The position numbers and the translations under genes were made by a program. Positions 24,188 through 34,324 of a DNA stretch of 64,000 nucleotides are shown here, in pieces. Source of the stretch: Aurantimonas sp. HBX-1 (GTDB taxonomy: Bacteria; Pseudomonadota; Alphaproteobacteria; Rhizobiales; Rhizobiaceae); the NCBI RefSeq assembly GCF_021391535.1, contig NZ_CP090066.1, positions 1,439,501 through 1,503,500 on the forward strand. Direction: 5' to 3'. Each line of letters starts with the position of its first letter. Within the stretch, counting starts at the first letter, position 1. The notes under the pieces were generated by a model that had not been told where the DNA came from, did not search any database, and saw only the letters and a list, made by a program, of their open reading frames with translations.

Positions 24188-27100
24188 ATGGCGTACCGTA
24201 TCCTCCTGTTGCTGGCATCAGTCTCGAGCGTGGCGATGGCTCCAGTCACCTTCGCCGGCGAGAACGAGCGAGCACTCCTCCTGATGGCGCAGGCGGAAAC
24301 GTTACTGCCTCTGGACGATGGCGCTGCCGCCCAAGCCGCTGCCGAGCAGGAGGCCGCAGCGGCCGAGGCAGCCCGCGTCGCTGAGGAAGAAGCTGCCCGT
24401 CTGGCTCAGGAAGCGGCCGCCGCCGCCGAACAGGAAGCTGCCGCCCAGGCCGCTGCCGAGCAGGAAGCCGCAGCCGCCGAGGCAGCCCGTGTCGCGGAGG
24501 AGGAGGCGGCCCGTCTGGCTCAGGAAGCGGCGGCCGCCGCCGAACAGGAAGCTGCTGCCCAGGCCGCTGCCGAGCAGGAAGCCGCAGCCGCCGAGGCAGC
24601 CCGTGTCGCGGAGGAGGAGGCGGCCCGTCTGGCTCAGGAAGCGGCGGCCGCCGCCGAACAGGAAGCTGCTGCCCAGGCCGCCGCCGGGCAGGAGGCCGCA
24701 GCAGCCGAGGCAGCCCGTGTCGCGGAGGAGGAGGCTGCCCGTCTGGCTAAGGAAGCGGCGGCGGCCGCCGAACAGGAAGCTGCCGTCCGGGCCGCCGCCG
24801 AGCAGGAGGCCGCAGCAGCCGAGGCAGCCCGTGTCGCGGAGGAGGAGGCGGCCCGTCTGGCTAAGGAAGCGGCGGCGGCCGCCGAACAGGAAGCTGCCGT
24901 CCGGGCCGCCGCCGAGCAGGAGGCCGCAGCCGCCGAGGCAGCCCGTGTCGCGGAGGAGGAGGCTGCCCGTCTGGCGCAGGAGTCGGCCGCTGCCGCCGAA
25001 CAGGAAGCTGCCGCCCAGGCCGCCGCCGAGCAGGAAGCCGCCACCGAGGCAGCCCGTGTCGCGGATGAAGAAGCCGCCCGTCTGGCGCAGGAGGCAGCCG
25101 CTGCCGCCGAACAGGAAGCTGCCGCCCAGGCCGCCGCCGAGCAGGAAGCCGCCGCCGAGGCAACCCGTGTCGCGGAGGAAGAGGCCGCCCGCTTGGCGCA
25201 GGAGGCAGCCGCTGCCGCCGAACAGGAAGCTGCCGCCCGGGCCGCGGCCGAGCAGGAAGCTGCAGCGGCCGAGGCAGCCCGTGTCGCGGAGGAAGAGGCC
25301 GCCCGTCTGGCGCAGGAGGCAGCCGCTGCCGCCGAACAGGAAGCTGCCGCTCAGGCCGCCGCCGAGCAGGAAGCTGCAGCAGCCGAGGCAGCCCGGACTA
25401 AGGCTGAAGGCGCCGCAGTCGAGGCCGTGGAGACTGACGTCGAATTACCTCTCGATGCCCGCGAGGAGCGTCGCCGAGAACGCGAACACCGTCGCGAAGG
25501 GCCCGCGAGAGCTGCCGAACAACCGGCCCAGATTGCACCCAATCCATCAAATCCTCAGGTGCCTGTGGCACCCGTTCCCGAGGCGGCATCTCAGCAAGTC
25601 GCGCCGGTGAACCCTGCGTCGGCGCCGGTTGGGGAGGCTGTCCCCGCTGCAGACGGGCGGACGGACGTCCGCGAAGAACGTCGCCTAAACAGACAGCGCA
25701 GACGCGACGAGCGGCGGGAAGAGCCTGCAGGAGCCGCGGCGCAGCCGGATGCAAGCGTTCCCTCGACAGTGGCTAGGGAACCCGTGCCGGCGGAGTCTGC
25801 ACCCCCTCCTACGGCCGCACCAGCGAACACGGTGGGCCAGAGCCTGCCCGCCACGGGACAGCCAACGTCCGCTCGCGAAGAACGCCGCCAGGAGCGCGGG
25901 CGCAGGCAGAAAGAGCGCGAAGCCACACCGACGGTCTCCCAGCCTTCTTCGATTAGTTCGTCGCCGACGCCGGGAGAGTCGTCCGCGGACGCTCGCGAAG
26001 ATCGCCGACGCGCGCGTGAGCTACGACGTGAAAACCGAGACCCTGGCCCGGCAAGTACCGTCGCGCCGGACGCCGCCGCTACAACGACGGTGGAGCAGCA
26101 GCTGCAGATACAAGGAGGATCCGAGGAGCTCGATGAACTGCGGCGACTACAGAGAAAACTTGAGCGCGAGCGCGAGCAAGTTGAAGGCAGTCAGCGAGAC
26201 GACGGGTTCGGAACGGGCGCACGGTCCGAGCGCCGGCAACGGCGGCAGGAGCGTCGCAGGGATGGTGTGGCGGTCGAGCGCCGCGACGGGGAGGCCCTAC
26301 GCGGCGACAATCGACCCGAGAGACGGCGGGAGCGCCGGAATGATCGTGGTGACCGCGGCGAGATCGTCGAGCGGCAAGGTGACCGGATCATCATTCAGCT
26401 CGGCGATCAGCTCATCATCCAGCCGGAACAGGAAGGCGACCGGCTGTTGTCCAGGGCACGCGACGTCGAGGTCGAGGATCTGGGCAATGGCGAGACCCTC
26501 ACCACCGTCTTCCGCGGGAACGGGGTGCGCGTCGAAACCGTGCGCAACGCCTACGGCGACATTGTGTTGCGGACGCGCATCTTGGCGAACGGCGATGAGA
26601 TCGTCTTGATCGACAATCTCGGTTTCGAGGAGCCTCAGCCCGACCTGGCGTTCGGCGATCGCCGGTACTACGCCGAGATTGCCCCCCTGCCGCCACTCGT
26701 CCTTGAAATCCCGCAGAAGGAATACGTCGTCGAAACTCGGGTTGCGACGCAGCGCCAGGTGGAGGCAGCGCTGACGGCGCCGCCGGTCGAGGATGTGGAA
26801 CGCATCTATTCGCTGGACGAGGTACGCTACAGCAACCGCCTGCGCGACAAGGTGCGGCGGGTCGATCTCGACACGATCAACTTCGCCTTCGGCAGCGCTG
26901 TCGTGGGTCTGGAGGAACTCGACGCATTGGACAGCGTCGGGCTCGCCCTCGAGGAAACCATCGCAAACAGTCCAGATGAGATCTTCCTGATCGAAGGCCA
27001 CACCGACGCCGTGGGCTCGGACGAAGCAAACCTGCTCTTGTCCGACCGCCGGGCCGAAGCGGTCGCCGTGGCACTGTCGGAAGACTTTGACATTCCTCCT

Positions 27101-27223
27101 GAAAACCTTGTGACCCAGGGCTATGGCGAGCAACATCTAAAGCTGCAGACGACTGAAGCCGAACGTGAAAACCGGCGCGTCGCCATCCGCCGGATCACCC
27201 CGCTGATACGCGCTGAACGTTAG
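24188..27223 (+). CDS. Large OmpA-family protein with Ala/Glu coiled repeats
   Basis: 1011 residues. The signal peptide ends near TFAG (about 25). Residues ~50-410 contain about nine tandem 38-residue units (core AARVAEEEAARLAQEAAAAA), a predicted long helix. Residues ~415-650 are Pro/Arg-rich with recurring R(E/D)ER(R/D)R blocks (DAREERRRERE, DVREERRLNR, SAREERRQER, DAREDRRRAR). A beta-rich region follows, and the C-terminal ~130 residues are an OmpA peptidoglycan-binding domain (FAFGSAVVGLEELDALDSVG, IEGHTDAVGSDEANLLLS). It is likely an envelope-spanning tether or scaffold. Confidence 0.9.
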   Translation: MAYRILLLLASVSSVAMAPVTFAGENERALLLMAQAETLLPLDDGAAAQAAAEQEAAAAEAARVAEEEAARLAQEAAAAAEQEAAAQAAAEQEAAAAEAARVAEEEAARLAQEAAAAAEQEAAAQAAAEQEAAAAEAARVAEEEAARLAQEAAAAAEQEAAAQAAAGQEAAAAEAARVAEEEAARLAKEAAAAAEQEAAVRAAAEQEAAAAEAARVAEEEAARLAKEAAAAAEQEAAVRAAAEQEAAAAEAARVAEEEAARLAQESAAAAEQEAAAQAAAEQEAATEAARVADEEAARLAQEAAAAAEQEAAAQAAAEQEAAAEATRVAEEEAARLAQEAAAAAEQEAAARAAAEQEAAAAEAARVAEEEAARLAQEAAAAAEQEAAAQAAAEQEAAAAEAARTKAEGAAVEAVETDVELPLDAREERRREREHRREGPARAAEQPAQIAPNPSNPQVPVAPVPEAASQQVAPVNPASAPVGEAVPAADGRTDVREERRLNRQRRRDERREEPAGAAAQPDASVPSTVAREPVPAESAPPPTAAPANTVGQSLPATGQPTSAREERRQERGRRQKEREATPTVSQPSSISSSPTPGESSADAREDRRRARELRRENRDPGPASTVAPDAAATTTVEQQLQIQGGSEELDELRRLQRKLEREREQVEGSQRDDGFGTGARSERRQRRQERRRDGVAVERRDGEALRGDNRPERRRERRNDRGDRGEIVERQGDRIIIQLGDQLIIQPEQEGDRLLSRARDVEVEDLGNGETLTTVFRGNGVRVETVRNAYGDIVLRTRILANGDEIVLIDNLGFEEPQPDLAFGDRRYYAEIAPLPPLVLEIPQKEYVVETRVATQRQVEAALTAPPVEDVERIYSLDEVRYSNRLRDKVRRVDLDTINFAFGSAVVGLEELDALDSVGLALEETIANSPDEIFLIEGHTDAVGSDEANLLLSDRRAEAVAVALSEDFDIPPENLVTQGYGEQHLKLQTTEAERENRRVAIRRITPLIRAER
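24344..25400 (+). repeat. 114-bp tandem repeats inside the OmpA-type gene
   Basis: About nine units of 114 bp (38 codons) plus a partial tenth. Units 7 and 8 lack one Ala codon. DNA identity between units is high, so unit number probably changes by slippage or recombination without frameshift. Confidence 0.88.
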
Positions 27224-27384
27224 GATGAAACGTGATTGCCCGTCTGATGGCGCCAGCCGGCGGAAGTGCATTCGAAAGGTTCAATGTCCACCTGGAGCAG
27301 TGCCAATGCGGTGTCGGAGGACACCGCGGGAGAACCTCGCCTTCGTGCCACGTTCTCCTAACCGCTTAATCTGAAAGAAGGCTG

Positions 27385-28947
27385 ATGGCAGAAACGAAGC
27401 TTTCAAGGCGTGTCTTTCTCGGTGGCCTCTGCGCGGCATCTACGGGGTTCGAGAGTGCCGCAGCGCAGGAGGGAGCGCGCACGGTCGGATACAGCGGGAT
27501 CGCTCGACAGGTACGAGAGCGGGCAAGGCGTCTGGCCTTGGAGCCATACGTGCCAAAGCCGGTTGTCGCTGGCGATCTCACCTATGACCAGTATCGATCG
27601 ATCCGCTTCAATCCGTCCCGCGCCCTTTGGTCAGATCGCAACGACCTGGCGTTCCAGGCCGACTTCTTCCATGTCGGCGGCCTGTTCAAACATGAGGTGG
27701 CGCTGTTCGAGGTTGCGGAAGGCGCCGCCCGGCCGATCCGTTTCCTCCCGGACATGTTCGACTTCGGCGATGAGGCGGAGGCGATACGGGCGGTTGCCGA
27801 CCCGGCCTTCGCCGGGCTCCGTTTGCATTACCCCATGAACGGCCTGAACATTTCCGAGTTCGCGGTCTTCCTCGGTGCAAGCTACTTCCGAGGGATTGGC
27901 CTGGGCTCGCGTTACGGCCTGTCGGCTCGAGGCCTTGCCATCCGCTCCGGCCTGCCGGGGGAGGAGTTCCCGTATTTCGAGTCGTTCTGGCTCGAAAAGC
28001 CCACCCCCGGGGACAGCAGCGTAACCCTCCATGCCTTGCTCGACAGCGAAAGCGTGGCTGGTGCCTATCGCTTCGTGCTGGCGCCCGGGGAGTCCACCGT
28101 CATGGACATCTCAGTGTCGCTGTTCGCACGTCGGAAGATCGACAATATCGGACTGGCTCCGATCAGCAGCATGTTCATGCGGGGCGAAGCCGATCGTGGG
28201 AGTCTCTCCGATTTCCGGCCGCAGATCCATGACTCGGAAGCCCTGTCGATCCGCACCGGTGCGAACGATTGGCTATGGCGGCCGCTTCGCAATCCGGAGG
28301 CGATCGAGATCAGCGCCTACGCGGACGACAATATCCAGGGCTTTGGCCTCGTTCAGCGCGACCGCGACTTCAACCACTATCTCGATCTCGAGGCGCGCTA
28401 CGATCTGCGACCGGGCCTCTGGGTCGAACCGGTGGGAGGTTGGGGATCAGGAGAGGTCCGCCTTGTAGAGTTGCCGACGCCGGACGAGACGCAGGACAAT
28501 ATCGTCGCCTATTGGACGCCGGATGTGGCTCCGGTTCCAAACGAGGAGTTTTTCTTCCAGTATCGCCTGCACTGGGGCCCGCGTCCGCCGGTCGCACCGG
28601 TTCTTGCACGCGTGGTAGGCACTTACACCGGGGTAGGGGGCATCGCCTCGAGTCCGGATCCCACCCTGCGCAAGTTCGTCATCGACTTTTCGGGTGGCCC
28701 TCTCAAGGAGCTCGCGCCTGATGTGGAACTAAGAGTGGATGCCGGCGCGACGAACGCCGAAATTATGGCGTCCACCGTTCTGCGCAATCTTCCCCTCGAA
28801 GGGTGGCGGGTATTCCTCGATGTCCGTGCGGAACCCGGATCTTCTCCGGAGGTCCGTTGCGTTTTGAAACTGGATGACCAGGCTATCTCGGAATTCTGGA
28901 CGATCCGGTGGGACCCCGCGGATCCCAGTCCGCTGACGGTGGAATGA
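27385..28947 (+). CDS. opgG: Periplasmic glucan biosynthesis protein OpgG/MdoG
   Basis: 520 residues, normal family length. A twin-arginine signal (SRRVFLGGLCAASTG) is at the N-terminus. Family motifs: DLTYDQYRSIRFNPSRALW, YPMNGLNISEFAVFLGASYF, GLAPISSMFMRGEADRGSLS and WTPDVAPVPNEEFFFQYRL. It acts in the periplasm on the glucose backbone of osmoregulated periplasmic glucans. No opgH lies next to it. A deleted paralog relic is at 21683-21940. It is downstream of the OmpA-type gene by 160 bp on the same strand. Confidence 0.93.
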   Translation: MAETKLSRRVFLGGLCAASTGFESAAAQEGARTVGYSGIARQVRERARRLALEPYVPKPVVAGDLTYDQYRSIRFNPSRALWSDRNDLAFQADFFHVGGLFKHEVALFEVAEGAARPIRFLPDMFDFGDEAEAIRAVADPAFAGLRLHYPMNGLNISEFAVFLGASYFRGIGLGSRYGLSARGLAIRSGLPGEEFPYFESFWLEKPTPGDSSVTLHALLDSESVAGAYRFVLAPGESTVMDISVSLFARRKIDNIGLAPISSMFMRGEADRGSLSDFRPQIHDSEALSIRTGANDWLWRPLRNPEAIEISAYADDNIQGFGLVQRDRDFNHYLDLEARYDLRPGLWVEPVGGWGSGEVRLVELPTPDETQDNIVAYWTPDVAPVPNEEFFFQYRLHWGPRPPVAPVLARVVGTYTGVGGIASSPDPTLRKFVIDFSGGPLKELAPDVELRVDAGATNAEIMASTVLRNLPLEGWRVFLDVRAEPGSSPEVRCVLKLDDQAISEFWTIRWDPADPSPLTVE

Positions 28948-29053
28948 CGGCTCCGGGCGAGATGCCACAACGGCCGAGCTGACTGTCAGTGACCAGCGCG
29001 GGTCGAGCCCTCCGCATGACAGCCGCCGCTCCGTTGGTCCCCCTAGAGGGGGC

Positions 29054-31414
29054 TTACCTCTCACAGAGCTTGCGGGGGCCTCGATAGGGCTGGAACGTGC
29101 AGTCCGATGACCGGAACGAGCGATATGCCCGAGAGCAAGCGCGGACGTTGCACGAGGGCCCGACCTGCGCCGCATCTTGGATGCCCGTTCCTGCCATCAG
29201 ATCTAAAATGCTTGACGGCGGCGTCTGTGTATCAGGTGGTGTCGATGGGACCGCTTGCGGCTCCATGGTCGACGACACTGGTCCCGCCGGCGAGGGCGCA
29301 ACTGCGACGGCGTTCATGAAGGTCTTCCAGATGGAAGCCGGAATCTGCCCCCCGGTAACGTCGTTCATGGGCGTGCCGTCGTCGTTGCCAACCCACACTC
29401 CCACTGTCAGCGCCTCGTTGAAGCCGACGAACCACGCATCGCGCGAGTCCTGGCTGGTTCCGGTCTTGCCAGCCGCAAACCCGTCCAACGCGGCTTCCCG
29501 TCCGGTACCGCGTTCCACGACGAGCTGGAGCAGCGAAACCAGACTTTCGTGATGCTCGGCGAGATCGCGCTGGGGTAGTATCGATGGTCCGACACGAAAG
29601 CTCTGGCTCTGCTCGTCCGCCGCAAAGGTACGGATGCCCCAAGGTTCTATGGGTGTGCGACCCGCCCGGACCGACGCGTAGGCACCTGTCAGGTCCAGGA
29701 GGCTGACTTCGGACGCGCCGAGAGCAAGGCTCGGCAGCGCTGCGAGCGGGGCATCGACGCCGAGGTCTTTCGCCGCCGCAATGACCTCGTCGATGCCGAC
29801 CTCCATGGCCAGGCGCACGGTGGCGGCGTTGAGCGAACGGGCGAAGGCTTCGGCCAGGGTCACCCGGCCGTGGAACTTGCCGCCGAAATTTTCCGGCGCC
29901 CACCCATCGATTTCGATCGGCGCGTCCTCGATCCGGTCGTTCGGCGAAAGTCCCTGGCGAAGGGCCGCGTAATAGACGAAGAGTTTGAAGATGGAACCCG
30001 GTTGCCGCTTTGCCGTCACCGCCCGGTTGAACTCGGACGCCTCGTAGTTCCGCCCGCCGACCATTGCCACCACCGCACCGTCGGGACGCAGCGCAACGAG
30101 CGCTGCCTGGGATACACCTTGTGCTCTACCCACGGTGTCGAGAGCGTCCGTGACTGCCCGCTCGGCGAGCGATTGCAGATGCGGGTCGAGGGTCGTCTTC
30201 ACCCGGATGGTGCCGCGGAATGGCCCGGCAATTTCCCGCGCTTCCGCCATTACCCAGTCCGCGAACCACGTGCCGGCGCTCATGTCAGGACGCGTGGGGC
30301 TTAGTTCCGCGGAAGCCGTCTGCGCGATGGTGGTCGCCGCTTCGTCCAGGTATCCGGCATCCTCCATCGCCGCGAGAACGACTGCGGCGCGTTCCTTGGC
30401 TTCATCCAGATTCTCGAGTGGGTTGAGCTGGGAAGGGGCCCGGATCAGTCCGGCCAGCATGGCGCTCTCTGCCAGCGTCAGTTCGCCGACGGATTTCCCG
30501 AAATAGACCAGCGCCGCCGCTGGCATGCCGGTCGCGCCCGCGCCGAGATAGACGTTGTTGAGATAGCGGGTAAGGACCTGATCCTTTCCCAGCCTGTTCT
30601 CGATCCAGAAGGCGAGGAAAACCTCCTGAATTTTCCGCTTCAGGGTGCGGTCGCGTTCCAGATAGAGGACCTTGATGAGCTGCTGCGTGATCGTGCTGCC
30701 GCCCTCGACAACCTCTCCGGCGAAGACATTGCGAACGAACGCCCTGCCTATCCCCCGCAGATCGACCCCGAAATGGCTGTAAAAGCGGCGATCCTCGATG
30801 CTGAGAACCGCGTGGACCAAGTGTTCCGGGAACTCGGCCAATTCGGCGTAGCTACCCTGATAGGGGCCCTTCTGCACCATCGCCTGGCCATCAGAAGCCT
30901 CCAGGACGACGGTGGGCTCGGTCGTACCACTGATCACCGAGGCCAGCGGAACGTCGTGGAGCGCCCAGACCGCGCTGGCAATGACTAGAAGGAACACCCC
31001 GACGAAGGCGATCGCCAGGCCCGAGAGCACGCGGCGAATGCTCGGCTTGCCGTGCGGTGACTTCGTCGAGCGCCCTCGCAGCAACGAGCGCGCGTACCCG
31101 GGTCCCCGTGCCGCTGACCCGAGGAAGCCCGCCCAGCGCGGGTGGTCTTTCACAGCGGTGAACGACGGCAGACGCGAAAGGCCCTCACGCAGCCGAGCGA
31201 TAACGGGCAGGAGCATAGCAGTCAGCCAACGGCCGAGGCGGGCGGTGTCGGCGGCTAGCGCCTTCGCGAGCACGACAAACGCAGTTCGGGTTTGGCTCGC
31301 CTCGCCGCGTATATCGGGTTCGGCTTTGGATACTTCGACCGTTTCGGAATCGACGCTTTCGGGAATGCCAGTCACCGGCGGTCCATTTCCTGCATCCTGC
31401 ATCGGCGTTTCCAA
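29054..31414 (-). CDS. Bifunctional penicillin-binding protein 1A
   Basis: 786 residues; ATG 31402 is an alternative start. An N-terminal cytosolic part of ~120 residues is followed by one membrane span (LAIAFVGVFLLVIASAVW). The GT51 glycosyltransferase domain follows (SIEDRRFYSHFGVDLRGIGR with the catalytic Glu; GGSTITQQLIK). The transpeptidase domain has SIFK (SxxK), SLN (SxN) and KTGTSQ. It polymerises and crosslinks peptidoglycan. It is convergent with opgG. Confidence 0.94.
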   Translation of the reverse strand: METPMQDAGNGPPVTGIPESVDSETVEVSKAEPDIRGEASQTRTAFVVLAKALAADTARLGRWLTAMLLPVIARLREGLSRLPSFTAVKDHPRWAGFLGSAARGPGYARSLLRGRSTKSPHGKPSIRRVLSGLAIAFVGVFLLVIASAVWALHDVPLASVISGTTEPTVVLEASDGQAMVQKGPYQGSYAELAEFPEHLVHAVLSIEDRRFYSHFGVDLRGIGRAFVRNVFAGEVVEGGSTITQQLIKVLYLERDRTLKRKIQEVFLAFWIENRLGKDQVLTRYLNNVYLGAGATGMPAAALVYFGKSVGELTLAESAMLAGLIRAPSQLNPLENLDEAKERAAVVLAAMEDAGYLDEAATTIAQTASAELSPTRPDMSAGTWFADWVMAEAREIAGPFRGTIRVKTTLDPHLQSLAERAVTDALDTVGRAQGVSQAALVALRPDGAVVAMVGGRNYEASEFNRAVTAKRQPGSIFKLFVYYAALRQGLSPNDRIEDAPIEIDGWAPENFGGKFHGRVTLAEAFARSLNAATVRLAMEVGIDEVIAAAKDLGVDAPLAALPSLALGASEVSLLDLTGAYASVRAGRTPIEPWGIRTFAADEQSQSFRVGPSILPQRDLAEHHESLVSLLQLVVERGTGREAALDGFAAGKTGTSQDSRDAWFVGFNEALTVGVWVGNDDGTPMNDVTGGQIPASIWKTFMNAVAVAPSPAGPVSSTMEPQAVPSTPPDTQTPPSSILDLMAGTGIQDAAQVGPSCNVRACSRAYRSFRSSDCTFQPYRGPRKLCER

Positions 31415-31917
31415 CGTATCGGGCCAGGAGATGGCGCACTCACTCGCCGTGAATAGAGGGAACGCCCTCGATTACCTGAGGCAGGAGGACAGGCCGCATC
31501 GTCTTCAGGAAAAAGCGGCTACGACGTCATGGCGTCGGCTTGTCGTTGGATCGCCGGCGAGTTCTGCAATCCAGCGCTCGGGCGCGAACGAAGTGAAATG
31601 CAGCGTCAAATCGCTGCCGGTCGATAGCTGGTACTTGCAGTCGCTGGCTCTGGGCGAGCGCGACCAACGACCGTCCGGCACCAAGGTCATTCCGTGGCCG
31701 AAGTCGGACAGATTTTTATCCGCTCCTGTCCCTTCGTTAATTGTTACAACAGGTTAGACCGTAATTGATGGTCATGTTGATGAACCTCGGATGAACGCCG
31801 GACGATCCGCTGCGGCGGCCCTTGCGGCGACCGGAACCGGACGGTCATGCCCCCTGTTAGCGGCTCGGACAGCGCTTCCGACTCGGAGAAGCGCATGCCA
31901 GTTTTGGGAGACATGAA
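31415..31917. other. Intergenic stretch between PBP1A and the SH3 gene
   Basis: An open minus-strand frame at 31505-31690 (61 codons) shows no family and moderate composition; I do not call it with confidence. The right end (about 31730-31917) should hold the SH3 gene promoter. A TTGTTACAAC-type short palindrome lies near 31740-31750. Confidence 0.4.
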
Positions 31918-32625
31918 ATGACACTGCGCACGATTCTTGCGGCCAGCGCGGCTACCCTGCTCACGGCGACCGCCCTTCCTGCCGCGGCGCAGACCAGCGA
32001 GCCCGCCGCCGGGCAGACGAGCGTCACCACCACCACCGCCACCCAGACGGGCGTCTCGGCGACGACCGACCTCAACGTCCGTTCCGGCCCCGGCCCGAAC
32101 TACGACATCGTCGGCGTCATCGCTAACGGCGAAGCGGCGACGCTGGAAGGCTGCACCGATAGCGGTGTCTGGTGCCGCGTTACCGTCGACGGCAAGTCGG
32201 GCTGGGCCTACAGCCAGTACCTGACGGCCGACGTGGGCGGCCAGACCGTCGTCGTCACCGAACGCCGTACTGAGTATCCGGTCGTCACCTACGAGGACAG
32301 CGGCGGCGCCGGTGAAGTCAGCGGCGCGGCGACGGGTGCGGTCATCGGTGCCATCGTCGGCGGGCCGATCGGCGCTGCCGTCGGCGGCGCGGCCGGCCTC
32401 GTGGCCGGCGCGGCGCTCAACCCGCCGGAAGAGCGCATCGAGTATGTCCGGTCGAACCCGGTCGAAACGGTCTATCTCGACGGTGAGGCCGTGGTAGGCG
32501 CGCAGCTTCCAGAAGCGGTCGAACTTCAGACCATTCCGGACTACGAATACAGCTACGTCTACGTGAATGGTCAGCCGGTCCTCGTCGACCCAAGCAACCG
32601 CCAGGTCGTCTACGTGGTCCGATAA
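31918..32625 (+). CDS. Exported SH3-domain protein with DUF1236 C-terminus, copy 2
   Basis: 235 residues. The signal peptide ends at AAAQ (about 24), then a Thr-rich linker and an SH3 domain (TTDLNVRSGPGPNYDIVG, WCRVTVDGKSGWAYSQYL). A glycine-zipper segment (GAIVGGPIGAAVGGAAG) and a DUF1236 domain (YVRSNPVETVYLDGEAVVGA, YSYVYVNGQPVLVD) follow. It is a paralog of 17676-18332 with the same domain order. A strong terminator follows. Confidence 0.9.
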   Translation: MTLRTILAASAATLLTATALPAAAQTSEPAAGQTSVTTTTATQTGVSATTDLNVRSGPGPNYDIVGVIANGEAATLEGCTDSGVWCRVTVDGKSGWAYSQYLTADVGGQTVVVTERRTEYPVVTYEDSGGAGEVSGAATGAVIGAIVGGPIGAAVGGAAGLVAGAALNPPEERIEYVRSNPVETVYLDGEAVVGAQLPEAVELQTIPDYEYSYVYVNGQPVLVDPSNRQVVYVVR

Positions 32626-32652
32626 CTCTTCCAGACTCTAGTCGTGAGACCG

Positions 32653-32692
32653 AAGCTCGCGTCGCCCTCCCGGGCGGCGCGAGCTTTTTTCG
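32653..32692 (+). terminator. Intrinsic terminator of the SH3 gene
   Basis: GCTCGCG-T-CGCC pairs with GGCG-G-CGCGAGC around a CTCCCG-type loop, followed by TTTTTT. Confidence 0.88.
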
Positions 32693-33080
32693 TATCCGAC
32701 CCTCTTCACAACTGCCGGGGTCGGGCGGCGCGGCGCGGAACCAGCTCTTCTGCATCAGGATGTGCGACTCCTTGGAGGCCCAACATCGCCCCGCATCACG
32801 GACGCCCGCAGTAATCTCGTCGCCACCCAGCGATTGTCGGGCGTTGGAGGGCCGCTCGGAACTCCTCCTCTGCCTTGCCCCGTCCAATAAAGGCGGCACC
32901 AAACAGGCGTCGCGGTCATTCCGCAAGTATGCTCGACGCCGTCGCGTGCCCGCCCTTGGCCTGCGCGACCCTGGCCTCGGTCACCCTGGCCACAATGGTC
33001 AGGATCGCAGCCGGGGCGTGCCCTGCGCCGGCACCGCGGCGATCACGCCGGATGACTTCCACTCAAGGGCGACCTGTGGT
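32693..33080. other. Intergenic stretch, no gene recognised
   Basis: Open frames exist on both strands but none resembles a known protein. It lies between the SH3 terminator and the antiporter relic. Confidence 0.4.
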
Positions 33081-33684
33081 TCAGGCGGCGGGGCCTTGAA
33101 AGCCGGGCGGGGGAATTGCGTCATCGGCATCCGGATCTCGCCCCCTCAGCCGATCGAGCATCCGCATGATTGGTGTGACCGTCAGCCCGTGCAGCAGGAC
33201 CGACATCAGGACGACGAGGCCGACGATTGCCCACAGGCGCTCGGCTCCCTCGACCTCCATGTGGTTGAGTCCGTAGGCCAGATAGTAGAACGAGCCGACA
33301 CCCCGGATGCCGAAGAAGGCGAGGGTGAGCCTCTCGCTCCAGGAGGCGCGCAGCCCGAGCAGTCCGACAAGGCCGGTCACCGGTCGGACGACGAGCAGGA
33401 TGCGACGGCGGCGAGGGCGTCGACCCAGGTGAGCGGAGCCAGGAGGCCGGTGACAAGCGCGCCGCCGAACAGGACGAGCAGCATCATCATCGCCAGCCGT
33501 TCGATCTGCTCGGTGACGTCGTGCATCTCGCGGTGAAAGTCGTGGTCGCGCTGGGCATGACGGAGCGTCAACGCCGTGACGAACACGGCGAGGAACCCGT
33601 AGCACTGGATCATCTCGGTGAGGCCGTAGGAGACGAAGGTTGCCGCGATCGCGATCAGTCCGTCGCCGGTCTGTGCCAGCTTGG
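33081..33684 (-). pseudogene. Na+/H+ antiporter relic (C-terminal half, frameshifted)
   Basis: It matches the C-terminal half of the intact antiporter at 47898-49265 (EMIQCYGFLAVFVTALTLRH, FFGIRGVGSFYYLAYGLNHM). One base is missing near 33401 (GATGCGACGG where the intact copy has GATGACGACGG). At 33684 the homology switches abruptly to the SRAP gene on the other strand. Confidence 0.88.
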
Positions 33685-34251
33685 CGGCGCCGATCGTCCG
33701 CAATGGCGAGGACGGCGTGCGCGAGCTGACGATGGCGCGCTGGGGCATGCCGTCGCCGAAGTTCGCGCTCGAGGGCAAGAAGACCAACCCCGGCGTGACT
33801 AACATCCGTCTCACCAACAGCCCGCACTGGCGCCGCTGGCTCGGGCCGGCCAACCGCTACGTCGTGCCGCTGACCTCATTCTGCGAATACGACACGATCG
33901 ATGGCAAGAAGGTGCCGATCCCGGTTCGCGCGCGACGAGAGCCGGCCCTCGATGGTCTTCGCCGGGATTTGGACGAACTGGACGAGCGTGCGGAAGGTGA
34001 GGGAAGGGGAGGTCAACGCCGACCTCTACGGCTTCCTGACCTGCGAGCCGAACGCCGTGGTCGCGCCGATCCACCCGAAGGCGATGCCGGTGATCCTGAC
34101 GGAGCCGGAAGAGATCGACGTGTGGATGCGGGCGGATTGGGCAGAGACGAGCGCGCTGCAGCGGCCACTGCCGGATAACGTGCTGCGCATCGTGGTCCGC
34201 GGAGAAAGGGGGAATCCGAACAGCAGCACCGGTGGCGATTTCAATGCATAG
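33685..34251 (+). pseudogene. SRAP relic lacking its N-terminus
   Basis: It matches the intact SRAP gene at 49584-50110 (RWGMPSPKFALEGKKTNPGV, VVPLTSFCEYD, LTCEPNAVVAPIHPKAMPVI). A one-base insertion near 33915 changes frame. Codons for the first ~38 residues, including the catalytic Cys2, are gone. It is joined head-on to the antiporter relic by a deletion of about 1.0 kb relative to the intact cassette. Confidence 0.88.
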
Positions 34252-34324
34252 ACTGCTTTCTGGAAAAGGCGCAGGATCGCCGCGTGGTCGCTCCGTTTGA
34301 TGTTGCGCAAATATCGAACGCACC

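Noticed and set aside
24344..25400. CRISPR-like regular repeats
   Set aside because: The units are contiguous, encode protein in frame, and have no unique spacers; no cas genes are present. No CRISPR array was seen in the window.
24318..25610. Pro/Arg-rich frame inside the repeat gene
   Set aside because: Alternative frame of the Ala/Glu repeats, created by the repetitive codons.
31505..31690. 61-codon minus-strand frame between PBP1A and the SH3 gene
   Set aside because: No ribosome site, family or paralog to support it; left as intergenic.
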